64,000 bases of DNA from Gammaproteobacteria bacterium. GTDB lineage: Bacteria; Pseudomonadota; Gammaproteobacteria; Pseudomonadales; Azotimanducaceae. Each line of letters starts with the position of its first letter. Within the stretch, counting starts at the first letter, position 1. The DNA lies in contig JAPOVK010000020.1 of the NCBI GenBank assembly GCA_026708185.1, positions 1 to 64,000 of the forward strand, read 5' to 3'. Positions 34,466-41,963 of this stretch are shown in pieces. The notes below the pieces were generated by a model. The model worked only from the letters and a program-made list of their open reading frames with translations. It did no database searches and was not told the origin of the DNA. A program made the position numbers and the translations under genes.

Positions 34466-35812
34466 ATGTCCAACGTCATCGTCTTCATGTCCGACGAGCA
34501 CAATCCGCGCTACGCGTCGCCGTACGGCCATCCGTTCGTCGACACGCCCAGTATGCAGCGCCTCGCCGACAACGGTACCGTGTTCGAGCACGCCTACTGC
34601 CCGTCGCCGCTTTGCGTGCCCAGCCGTTCGGCCTTCCTGACGGGCAAGCGCGCCCACGCCGTGCAAGCCTACGGCAACACCCGCAACGGCATTCCGCCAG
34701 AGACCAACGGCCTTGGCGCCCTACTCGCGGAGCACGGCGTACACACCGCATTCGGCGGGAAGGTCCACGCCTACCGCCCGGTCGACGAACTCGGCTTCTC
34801 GGAGACGCTCGCCGCCAACGACGAGGGGTTCGTCTTCGACCCGGCGCAAGAACGCACTCCCCTGGCTGTGCGAGACGGATCGGCGCAACGGCTAAGCCAG
34901 TACGGGCCACGCGACGAGCCCTGGGGCAGGGACGTCGAATACATGGACGCGGCCGTCGCGTGGCTTACCCGGCGAGCGCCGGAGATCGACCGGCCGTGGG
35001 CGCTCTACGTGAATCTCGTGAAACCGCATTTCCCACACTACTGCACGCAGACGCTGTGGGATCCCTACCGCGACCACGGCGACCTGCCCGAGCACGGCGT
35101 CGAGGCCGACACGGCGCAACACCCGTACGCGGTCGACCTGCGCACGCATTTCGAACTGCACGACGTGCCCGAGGAACACGTCCGTGGTCTGCGCCGGGGC
35201 TACTACGCGTGCGTCACCTTCATCGATCAACAACTCGGCAGGCTGCTGTCGGTGCTCGAAACGTCCGGACTCGCTGACACCACCAACCTGATCTACACCT
35301 CCGACCACGGCGAGATGCTCGGCAAGTTCGGCCTGTGGTGGAAGTGCAACCTGCTGGAGGACGCCGCGCGGATTCCCTGCATCGCTGCCGGCCCCGACTT
35401 CCCGGCTGGTCAACGCATCGCCACGCCGGTCGACCTGCACGACGTGCAGGCGAGCGTTTTCTCAGTCACCGGCGCCGCGCGCCCCGCCGAGTGGAACGGT
35501 ACCACGCTCGCCAGCATTGCGCCCAACGACACCGAGCGTGTCGTGTTTTCCGAGTATCACGGACACGGCACGCGCGCTGGTTCATTCATGGTCCGGCGTG
35601 GAAACTGGAAGCTGATCCACAACATCGCGGCGCCGGATCAACTGTTCGATCTGGCTGCGGACCCGGAGGAACTCGAGAGCCGGCTCACGACGAATCCCGA
35701 GATCGCGGCGGACCTGTCAGGCGTGCTGACCGACATCTGCGATCCCGTCGCGGTGCAGCAGCAAGCCGAGGCGTTCTGGCAGATGCAGGTTGCGCAGTTC
35801 GGGCCTCGGTAG
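34466..35812 (+). CDS. Sulfatase (formylglycine type)
   Basis: A 448-residue sulfatase; the Cys-type signature LCVPSRSAFLTGKR has C50, which a formylglycine-generating enzyme would oxidise. Metal ligands are suggested by MSDEHN (residues 8-13) and YTSDHGEMLG. The opening with an acidic pair and the C-terminal NWKLIHN recall choline-sulfatase-like enzymes, but the substrate is open. No signal peptide is visible, so it is probably cytoplasmic, acting on imported sulfate esters. The GGGGAA upstream of the ATG is a good ribosome site. Confidence 0.92.
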   Translation: MSNVIVFMSDEHNPRYASPYGHPFVDTPSMQRLADNGTVFEHAYCPSPLCVPSRSAFLTGKRAHAVQAYGNTRNGIPPETNGLGALLAEHGVHTAFGGKVHAYRPVDELGFSETLAANDEGFVFDPAQERTPLAVRDGSAQRLSQYGPRDEPWGRDVEYMDAAVAWLTRRAPEIDRPWALYVNLVKPHFPHYCTQTLWDPYRDHGDLPEHGVEADTAQHPYAVDLRTHFELHDVPEEHVRGLRRGYYACVTFIDQQLGRLLSVLETSGLADTTNLIYTSDHGEMLGKFGLWWKCNLLEDAARIPCIAAGPDFPAGQRIATPVDLHDVQASVFSVTGAARPAEWNGTTLASIAPNDTERVVFSEYHGHGTRAGSFMVRRGNWKLIHNIAAPDQLFDLAADPEELESRLTTNPEIAADLSGVLTDICDPVAVQQQAEAFWQMQVAQFGPR

Positions 35813-35869
35813 GTCGCAATGCGGGCGTGGACGCGGCGGACCTGCCGGTCCGCGCGCACCTTGGAAACG

Positions 35870-36784
35870 CTATCCCAGGATGTCGCCCGGCTTGAGTCCG
35901 GCGGACGCCGCAAACTCGCCAGCCGGGATCTTGCCGCTGCCTTTCGGGCGAACCCGTAGCACCTCGATGCTGCCGCCGGCCGCCGCCACCTCTACGCTCT
36001 TCTCGTCAACGCTCAAGACTTCGCCTGGACGACCATCGCCGTCGCCGCCTCGCTGGGCATCGAAGAGCTGCAACTGGTCCCCGTCGCACAGCGTCCAGGC
36101 GCCGGGCTGCGGATTGCAGCCGCGAATCAGGTTGTAGACGTCGCCAACGGGCTTCGACCAGTCGATCTCGCCCTGTTCGGCGCGGCACCAGCCCTCGTAG
36201 GTCCCGGCGTCGGGATCCTGGGCGATCTTCGGCGCCTTGCCATCGCGCACCAAGTCCACCGACTCGATCATGGCATCGACGCCCATCGGGAAGAGGTGGT
36301 TGAAGTAGACGCTCCCCAACGTGTCGTCCGGTCCGATGTCCACTTCCTTCTGCAACAGGATCGGGCCCGTGTCGAGACCGTTGTCCGGCCAGAAGATGCT
36401 CAAGCCGGTCTTGGTCTCCCCGAAGATGATCGGCCAGTTGATGGAACTCGGCCCCTTGTGCAACGGCAGCAGCGAGGGGTGGTACTGGATGGTGCCCAAG
36501 GTCGGGATGTTCAGCGCCTCCTCGGGCACGAACAGCGTGACGTAGGCCATCACGCCCAGGTCCGGTTTGAGTTCGCGCATCTGCTCCCAGACCCTCGGGC
36601 GACGGAACGACCTCGGCTGGAACACCGGCAAGCCGCGCTCCACCGCGCATTCCTTCAACGGATCCGGCGGCGCGCCGTCGGCATCCGGCGCGGTGAAGAC
36701 GCCCACCACGTCTTCGCCGCGGTCGAGGAGCGCTTCCAACACCGAGCGCCCGAACGCCTGCTGACCGTTGACGATGATCCTCAT
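35870..36784 (-). CDS. 10-formyltetrahydrofolate hydrolase/formyltransferase-like protein
   Basis: A 304-residue protein strongly resembling the N-terminal hydrolase domain of 10-formyltetrahydrofolate dehydrogenase (ALDH1L). It has TIQYHPSLLPLHKGPSSINW with the catalytic histidine, SIFWPDNGLDTGPILLQ with the catalytic aspartate, GTYEGWC, and a C-terminal OB-like domain (NLIRGCNPQPGAWT). The carrier-protein and aldehyde dehydrogenase domains of the animal enzyme are absent. It either releases formate from 10-formyl-THF or transfers formyl to an unknown acceptor. It follows the PhyH gene by 22 bp on the same strand, so the two probably act together. Confidence 0.82.
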   Translation of the reverse strand: MRIIVNGQQAFGRSVLEALLDRGEDVVGVFTAPDADGAPPDPLKECAVERGLPVFQPRSFRRPRVWEQMRELKPDLGVMAYVTLFVPEEALNIPTLGTIQYHPSLLPLHKGPSSINWPIIFGETKTGLSIFWPDNGLDTGPILLQKEVDIGPDDTLGSVYFNHLFPMGVDAMIESVDLVRDGKAPKIAQDPDAGTYEGWCRAEQGEIDWSKPVGDVYNLIRGCNPQPGAWTLCDGDQLQLFDAQRGGDGDGRPGEVLSVDEKSVEVAAAGGSIEVLRVRPKGSGKIPAGEFAASAGLKPGDILG

Positions 36785-36806
36785 GGTTCCCTCCCGTATC
36801 GACTCG

Positions 36807-37790
36807 TTATTCCGCGCCGCGTTGTTCGGCGACCACCGTCGCCATTCCGGGCCACTCGTGCCAGATGTCGCACAACGCCTCGGGGTAGATGGAACGGTTC
36901 GCCGACGGCCGGCGCTCCGGCATGATGCGGAAATAGGCCATCAGCCGCGGTTCCGACCCTTCCACCCTTGTCGCACAGTGCGGGACGGCATGAAGGACTA
37001 GAACAGCATCCCCGGCCGCCATGCGCACCAGCGTGGGCTTCGGCCAGAACCGGCCGTCGGCCGTCTCCACGCCATGCGGTCGAAAGGCCTCGCGCACCGC
37101 GTCCGGATAGTGGCGCAGTCCCGAGGCGTTGGGCGCGCCGGTGTCGACCCGTGGCCAGCCAGGGCCATCGGGACCCAACGGGCCGCCCGCTTCGCGCTGG
37201 CCGCGGAAGAACCTCTCCATCTCGTGGTGGGCGCCCTTCAGCACGCCCACGTTGCCGACGCCCTCCTCGGTCTGGTCGGACAGCGCCACCCCGACCAACG
37301 CGGCGAAGTTCATGATGTTGACGTTGCGTTCCGGATGACACTTCAAGCAGCCGTTGCGCGACGGGTCGCCGTGCCAGGCGTCATGTTCCTCCGCCGTCAT
37401 GGCGCGGCTCACATCCTGGTGCATCGGGGCGGCCCCGTTCCACAAGCCGTCGAGATGGCCGTGCCAGCCGAAGAAGGGCGTGTCCCGGTCCGGGTAGCCG
37501 GACTCGTTGATCCTCTCGGATGGGTCCCTCGGGAATTGCGACGCCAACTGCACGCCGCGATGGCGCACGATCGGCCCCAATGCCTCGGCGATGATCGCCG
37601 CGATGTCCGTGCGGTTGTAGAGGTCCATGAACACCGCGTCGGTGCCCCGGGCGGGCTCGCCGCCACCGAGCCCGACGAAGATCCGCCGCCGCGCGGCGGC
37701 CACCATCTCCGGCGGGACGACGCCCGGCAGCACGACGAAGCCGTCCCGGTAGAACGACCGCTTCTGCTCGAGGGTCAGGGCTTGTGGCAC
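36807..37790 (-). CDS. Phytanoyl-CoA dioxygenase family protein
   Basis: A 327-residue Fe/2OG oxygenase that opens QKRSFYRDGFVVLPGVVPPEMV. Likely iron ligands are H112 and D114 (WHGHLDG) with a distal histidine in LHAVPHCATRVEG; the R after it would bind 2-oxoglutarate. A cysteine/histidine stretch (GCLKCHPERNVN) is unusual and might be a structural metal site. It heads a two-gene operon with the formyl-THF hydrolase-like gene. Substrate unknown. Confidence 0.85.
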   Translation of the reverse strand: MPQALTLEQKRSFYRDGFVVLPGVVPPEMVAAARRRIFVGLGGGEPARGTDAVFMDLYNRTDIAAIIAEALGPIVRHRGVQLASQFPRDPSERINESGYPDRDTPFFGWHGHLDGLWNGAAPMHQDVSRAMTAEEHDAWHGDPSRNGCLKCHPERNVNIMNFAALVGVALSDQTEEGVGNVGVLKGAHHEMERFFRGQREAGGPLGPDGPGWPRVDTGAPNASGLRHYPDAVREAFRPHGVETADGRFWPKPTLVRMAAGDAVLVLHAVPHCATRVEGSEPRLMAYFRIMPERRPSANRSIYPEALCDIWHEWPGMATVVAEQRGAE

Positions 37791-37970
37791 AAGCTACGCC
37801 TCGAAGACGGCCCGCCGCGCCAGTCTTCGTTGGAGGTACCGTCTTGGGAGGTGACCATAAGCGCTCAAGTGTAGCGAGGCCCTGTGCGACTTGATAGCGC
37901 GCAGTAGTTGACCGTGCCACCATAGCGGGTCAGGCCACACCTCGATGTGGCCCGAGAGTTGGAGAACCGC

Positions 37971-38393
37971 ATGCCCATCAAGAGAATCTTCGGCATCGTC
38001 GAGGACGTGAAGAAACACATCGAGAACCTGTCCATCGAGCAGTTGAAGGCGGAACTCGGGGACCCCGAGACGCTCGTCGCCGACATCCGCGAGATCCAGG
38101 AGCGCGTCGACCTCGGCACCATACCGGGCTCGAAACACGCCCCCCGCGGCATGCTGGAGTTCTGGGCCGATCCGCAGAGCCCGTACTACCGGGACTGGTT
38201 CGAACAGGACAAGCGGATCGTGCTGTTCTGCGCCGGCGGCGGTCGTTCAGCGCTGGCCGCGAGAGCGCTGATGGACATGGGCTTCACCAACGTCGCCCAC
38301 GTCGAGCCGGGCTTCACCGGCTGGCAGGAAGCGGGGGAGGAGATCGAGGACGTGAGCGCGACGAGCCGCTGGGTTCGACGCGAGAACCGCTAG
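37971..38393 (+). CDS. Single-domain rhodanese (sulfurtransferase)
   Basis: A 140-residue rhodanese transferring sulfane sulfur through an active-site persulfide. The catalytic loop is LFCAGGGRSALAA with the nucleophilic cysteine first. VADIREIQERVDLGTIPGSKHAPRG is the substrate-side signature. The ATG at 37971 has GGAGAAC upstream. It converges with the glutaredoxin-like selenoprotein candidate, overlapping it by 4 bp at the 3' ends, so two thiol-redox proteins lie tail to tail. Confidence 0.9.
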   Translation: MPIKRIFGIVEDVKKHIENLSIEQLKAELGDPETLVADIREIQERVDLGTIPGSKHAPRGMLEFWADPQSPYYRDWFEQDKRIVLFCAGGGRSALAARALMDMGFTNVAHVEPGFTGWQEAGEEIEDVSATSRWVRRENR

Positions 38394-39124
38394 CCGTCCC
38401 AGACGCCCGACGGCAGCGGCAGGCCGTCGAAATCCCCCGTCGCCAATGGTCGGTCGGGCGTGATGCCAAGCCGCTCAAGCAGCATGGCTTGTTGGCGGAC
38501 ATGTTGAGCCACGTGCCAGGTGCATCGTTCGAGCACCGCATGAAGCGTGGACGGGCCGAAGAACGTCGCCACCTCGTCGCCGGGGGACAACGGCGACTCG
38601 CCCACCAAAGCAGCGACGACCGTGTCAGATCGCGCGACCAATGCCTTGCGACCGACCTCGGCGTCCGGAATCGCTGCGGAGACGCCGTGGTCGAAATCCG
38701 CGCCCGCAGCCACCTTCACGTATCCTGCGGCGATCTCGACGATGTGGTTCGCCAGCGCCAAGTTCGTCCGGTCGCGGTTGGGCAGTCGGTCGCTTAGGTT
38801 CACGGCCGGGAACTGGGCGGTGAGCCGCTTCGACGTCGCCAGAGCGTGCCGCAGCCGGTCAACGAGCATATCCGGAGACAGTGCCGGGGTCGCCTCGTAG
38901 TCGACTCCGAGCAACTCGGCAACCTGCCCGAGGTCGACGCCCGGCACCCACCGCTCGCCGTCGGCGACTACGGGAACGGCGTCGGCACCGAGATTGCGTA
39001 GCCGAGCGAACGCGTCGCCGTCGTTGGCGATGTCCCTGGAGGCGAAGTCGATCCCACGGACCGACAGGAATTCCTTAATCCTTAGGCAACTGGTTCAGCC
39101 GGGTTGCCAGAAGACTTCGATCAT
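38390..39124 (-). CDS. Glutaredoxin-DinB-like protein with in-frame TGA: candidate selenoprotein
   Basis: Read through TGA at 39097-39095, this is a 244-residue protein. It opens MIEVFWQPG, then U10, then TSCLRIKEFL, i.e. a UxxC in place of the glutaredoxin CxxC. RGIDFASRDIANDGDAF and ADAVPVVADGERWVPG complete the thioredoxin fold with its cis-proline. The rest is a DinB-like helical bundle with TLHAVLERCTWHVAQHVRQQ. The ATG overlaps the TGA stop of the upstream PhyH gene (ATGA at 39124-39121), and codons after the TGA stay open with normal codon bias to 38390. A conventional gene call would begin at the GTG at 38947 and miss the redox domain. A weak hairpin follows the TGA (AGGA/TCCT plus ACC/GGT, loop holding GG). 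The alternative is a recent TGC-to-TGA mutation or sequencing error. Confidence 0.75.
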
Positions 39125-40050
39125 TCGAATTGGGACTCCGTTGTCGGCGTCAATGCCAGCGTGGCCGGCGGCCCGTCCGTCAACCAGGGGTAGGCCGAGT
39201 AGAGCCCCATCAACGCGCAGAACCGGCTGTTGTTGCGCTCGATCATCTCCGGGGTCGTGCTGGCCCAGTAGAGTTCCTGCGCCTGCACATGATCCCGCAC
39301 GTGCGGTAGCACGAGTGTCACGCGCTCGCCGGCGGACGTACGCGGCACGGCGCCGTGCCACAGGCTGCCGTGCCAGACGATGACCGAACCCTTCGGCATC
39401 TCCAGAACTTCGACCTCCGGATGGTCGTGCGCCATCGCGAGATCCGGCGGCACCGGCCGGCAGAAACGATGGCTGCCCGGCCAGACGCACACCGCCCCGT
39501 TCTCGCGCGTGTAGTCGGTCGTCACCCACGTGACGTTGCAGTACTGCGCCACGCTCGGCCACGGCGCCGGGATCTTGCCGCTGTGGTCGGCGTGGAGGCG
39601 AAGGGGCTTGGTGCCTGCCGCCTTCACGAGGCCAGTGGATTGGCTGAGCTTGGCCCGGTAGCCAAGCAGGTAGGTAACGAGTGCACCCGGCGCCCGGGCA
39701 AGCAAGGCTTCCTCGATGATGCGTGCGCGTGGAAGCAGGTGGAAGAGCGTGTTGCCGAGGCCCGACTGAGGTCCGAGATTGCGCGATGCGTCGTCTTCGG
39801 CAAGGGCAAGCAGCGTCTCCCGGAGGTCGTCGAAGAAGTCGACGGGCTTGGCCTTGCCGGGCGGCAGCACGGTGTAGCCGTTGGTCTCGAGGTCGGCAAT
39901 GTGGGCCTTGAGGTCCAGGGCCTCGACTTCCCGCTCGAGCGCGGCGCGGGCCGCATCCCCCTTCGGCAGCGGCTCCGCCTCGTACTTCGCCATCGCCATG
40001 GCGCGCAACTTGGCGAGGTGCGCAATCAAGGGTTTCGTGTCCAAGGCCAT
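39121..40050 (-). CDS. Phytanoyl-CoA dioxygenase family protein
   Basis: A 309-residue Fe/2OG oxygenase starting at ATG 40050 (the frame continues upstream without family-like sequence). A long N-terminal helical part with charged repeats precedes NGYTVLPPG, the beginning of the oxygenase fold. H153 and D155 (LRLHADHSG) and a distal histidine in LWHGAVPRTSAGER form the expected metal and co-substrate site. Its stop overlaps the start of the glutaredoxin-like gene, so the two are co-translated. It is divergent, with only 22 bp to the short aldolase-like gene. Confidence 0.85.
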   Translation of the reverse strand: MALDTKPLIAHLAKLRAMAMAKYEAEPLPKGDAARAALEREVEALDLKAHIADLETNGYTVLPPGKAKPVDFFDDLRETLLALAEDDASRNLGPQSGLGNTLFHLLPRARIIEEALLARAPGALVTYLLGYRAKLSQSTGLVKAAGTKPLRLHADHSGKIPAPWPSVAQYCNVTWVTTDYTRENGAVCVWPGSHRFCRPVPPDLAMAHDHPEVEVLEMPKGSVIVWHGSLWHGAVPRTSAGERVTLVLPHVRDHVQAQELYWASTTPEMIERNNSRFCALMGLYSAYPWLTDGPPATLALTPTTESQFE

Positions 40051-40072
40051 CCCGGTAACTTTACACGAGCAG

Positions 40073-40762
40073 ATGCAACGAGCGATCGAAAAGCCCGTCG
40101 GCACGCCCGTGCGAGACATCGACACGCCGGCGTTGCTGGTCGACTTAGAGCGCCTCGACGCCAACGTCGGCGTCGTTCAAGGCCCGGCTCGCGCCGAGGC
40201 CTGGGTGCACAAGACGCCCGCAATAGCCCGCCGCCAGACCGCCGGTAGCAATGTCGTCGGCATCGCCGTGCGCAGCATCGCCGAAGCCGAGGCGTTCGCC
40301 AACGCCGGTTTCGACGACATTCGCGTACTCCGCCCGTTGGTGACGCCGGCGTCGCAACGGCGCGCCGCGGCGCTCGGCAGGTCGATCCGACTGTGCCTAG
40401 CGGACGACGGCGTTCCGCTCACAGGCGCCGATGCGCTCGACGACGCGGTCACCGTGTCGTCCCACGTGACCAGCGCTCCCGAACCGGGTCGTGCGATCCT
40501 GGATTGCGGACAGAAGGCCATCGGCCGCGACTTCGGCGACCCGACGGTCGTCGGCTACGAGGGCTGGCGCGCATCGGCCGGAAGCGCCGAACACGGCGGG
40601 ATCGCCTATCCCGCCGACGCGCCGCAACTGGCCATCGGCGACTGGCTCGAGCTGCGACCCGCGGACGTGGCCAGCGTGTTCTCCCTGCACGACGTCGCCT
40701 ACGGCGTTCGTGACGGCGTACTGGAAGTCGTCTGGGCGATCACCGCGAGAGGCGCGTTTTGA
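40073..40762 (+). CDS. Shortened DSD1/D-threonine-aldolase-like paralogue, probably inactive
   Basis: A 229-residue protein sharing both ends with the DSD1-like alanine-racemase-fold family: IDTPALLVDLERLDANVG at the start and GRAILDCGQKAIGRDFG through LHDVAYGVRDG at the end. About 130 residues of the central TIM barrel are missing. In the family motif R-P-H-x-K-x-H-K, the PLP-binding lysine aligns with W44 here; only the downstream HK (46-47) remains. The C-terminal zinc motif H-x-C is also replaced (RPADVASVFSLHD). The family otherwise cleaves or dehydrates D-beta-hydroxy amino acids. Its stop overlaps the TTG start of the full-length paralogue, so it may serve as a partner or regulator. 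Confidence 0.75.
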   Translation: MQRAIEKPVGTPVRDIDTPALLVDLERLDANVGVVQGPARAEAWVHKTPAIARRQTAGSNVVGIAVRSIAEAEAFANAGFDDIRVLRPLVTPASQRRAAALGRSIRLCLADDGVPLTGADALDDAVTVSSHVTSAPEPGRAILDCGQKAIGRDFGDPTVVGYEGWRASAGSAEHGGIAYPADAPQLAIGDWLELRPADVASVFSLHDVAYGVRDGVLEVVWAITARGAF

Positions 40763-41844
40763 AGATCGGCACGTCCGTCGAGGAACTCGATACGCCGGTC
40801 GCGTTGATCGACCTGGATCGACTAGAACACAACATCGGCGTCATCGCGGCACATTATCGCGACAAGACGATCCGCCTGCGCCCGCACGGCAAGAACCACA
40901 AGTCGCCACAGATCCTCGGTATGCAGATCGCCGCCGGCGGCACCGTGGGCGGCGTATGCGCCGCCAAGGTCTCCGAGGCCGAGGTGTTCGTGAACAACGG
41001 TGCCGACAACGTGCTGATCGCCAATCAGGTGGTCGACGCGGACAAGATTCTGCGCGTGGCGGCGCTCGCGAGACGGGTAGAAACGACCGTCGCCATCGAC
41101 AACGAGGTCCACATCGAACGGCTCGCCGCCGGGGCCCGCGCCCTCGACACGACGCTCGGCGTTGTCGTCGAAATCGACACCATGATGGGCCGCGGCGGCG
41201 TTCGTACGATCGAGCATGCCGTTACGCTCGCTCGGATCGTGACCGCGACACCGCACCTGCGCTTTCGCGGTGTCATGAGCCACCAAGTGCCCACGCAAAG
41301 ACCGCCGACCCGGGCCCAGCGCTTCGAAGAAGGCGGTCGTTACATCGAACACGTGCTCGCCGCCAAACGCGCCATCGAGGCCGCCCGCATCCCGGTGGAC
41401 ATCGTGTCCACGGGCGAGACATGGACCTACGACGTCGCGGCGACATTTCCAGAGGTCACCGAAATCGAAGGTGGCTCGTACATCGTTATGGAGGTGCCCT
41501 ACGCGTACATGGACGAGTTCCGCTATGCGCTGCGCATCATGGGCCGCGTGGTCGCCCGCCCGGATGGGCGCACGGCCATCGGCGACGTTCCCATCGACGC
41601 CATCGCCGCACCGAACGGACTGCCGACTCTCAAGGGCGTCGACGGCGTGGCGGTGAGCGCTATCGACCACCACGGGATCACGCTGTCGAGCGAAACCGAG
41701 GTCCCACTCGGTATTGGCGAGGCGTTCACCTTGCTGACCCACCAGCAGGACATGACGGTCAATCGCTGGGACCGCTTCGCTGGCGTCCGCAACGGCGTGG
41801 TGGAGACGATCATCGAGGCACTGGCGCGCGGCTGCACAAACTGA
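40759..41844 (+). CDS. DSD1-type PLP enzyme (D-threonine aldolase / D-serine dehydratase family)
   Basis: A 361-residue alanine-racemase-fold enzyme. LDTPVALIDLDRLEHNIG opens it, and RPHGKNHKSPQI (41-52) carries the PLP lysine K45; EIDTMMGRGG, FRGVMSHQVP and STGETWTY line the barrel. The C-terminal beta domain ends WDRFAGVRNGVVE. The expected metal site there reads LLTHQQDMTVN, so metal ligands may differ from the H-x-C of D-serine dehydratase. It probably cleaves a D-3-hydroxy amino acid. It starts at a TTG overlapping the short paralogue's stop (TTGA). Confidence 0.82.
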   Translation: MKIGTSVEELDTPVALIDLDRLEHNIGVIAAHYRDKTIRLRPHGKNHKSPQILGMQIAAGGTVGGVCAAKVSEAEVFVNNGADNVLIANQVVDADKILRVAALARRVETTVAIDNEVHIERLAAGARALDTTLGVVVEIDTMMGRGGVRTIEHAVTLARIVTATPHLRFRGVMSHQVPTQRPPTRAQRFEEGGRYIEHVLAAKRAIEAARIPVDIVSTGETWTYDVAATFPEVTEIEGGSYIVMEVPYAYMDEFRYALRIMGRVVARPDGRTAIGDVPIDAIAAPNGLPTLKGVDGVAVSAIDHHGITLSSETEVPLGIGEAFTLLTHQQDMTVNRWDRFAGVRNGVVETIIEALARGCTN

Positions 41845-41857
41845 GCTGTCCGGTTCT

Positions 41858-41886
41858 TTGACAACGTTGTCTTTTTCATCTATAAC
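41858..41886 (+). promoter_or_regulatory. Sigma70-type promoter of the TonB receptor gene
   Basis: TTGACA (41858-41863) and TATAAC (41881-41886) with a 17-bp spacer form a near-consensus promoter 78 bp before the receptor ATG. The -35 box lies inside the first LacI-type operator. Confidence 0.8.
41860..41871 (+). promoter_or_regulatory. LacI-family operator O1
   Basis: A perfect 12-bp palindrome GACAACGTTGTC overlapping the -35 element of the receptor promoter. The central C-G step and flanking half-sites are typical of LacI/GalR binding sites; the likely binder is the LacI-family protein encoded at 50,141. Confidence 0.82.
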
Positions 41887-41893
41887 GCCCCAC

Positions 41894-41905
41894 GACAACG
41901 TTGTC
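41894..41905 (+). promoter_or_regulatory. LacI-family operator O2
   Basis: A second identical palindrome GACAACGTTGTC, 34 bp centre to centre from O1 and just after the -10 box, about at the transcription start. Two sites on either side of the core promoter allow occlusion of RNA polymerase by a repressor bound at both. Confidence 0.82.
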
Positions 41906-41963
41906 ATCGCCCTGCCAAGAAGCCGGGAACGACAGCAGTGTGCGTGTTCGACGGAGGGCCGCA

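Noticed and set aside
39050-39097. A convincing bacterial SECIS element after the TGA
   Set aside because: Only a weak 4+3 bp hairpin could be drawn and its loop does not start with G, so I use gene context and motif position, not SECIS, as the argument.
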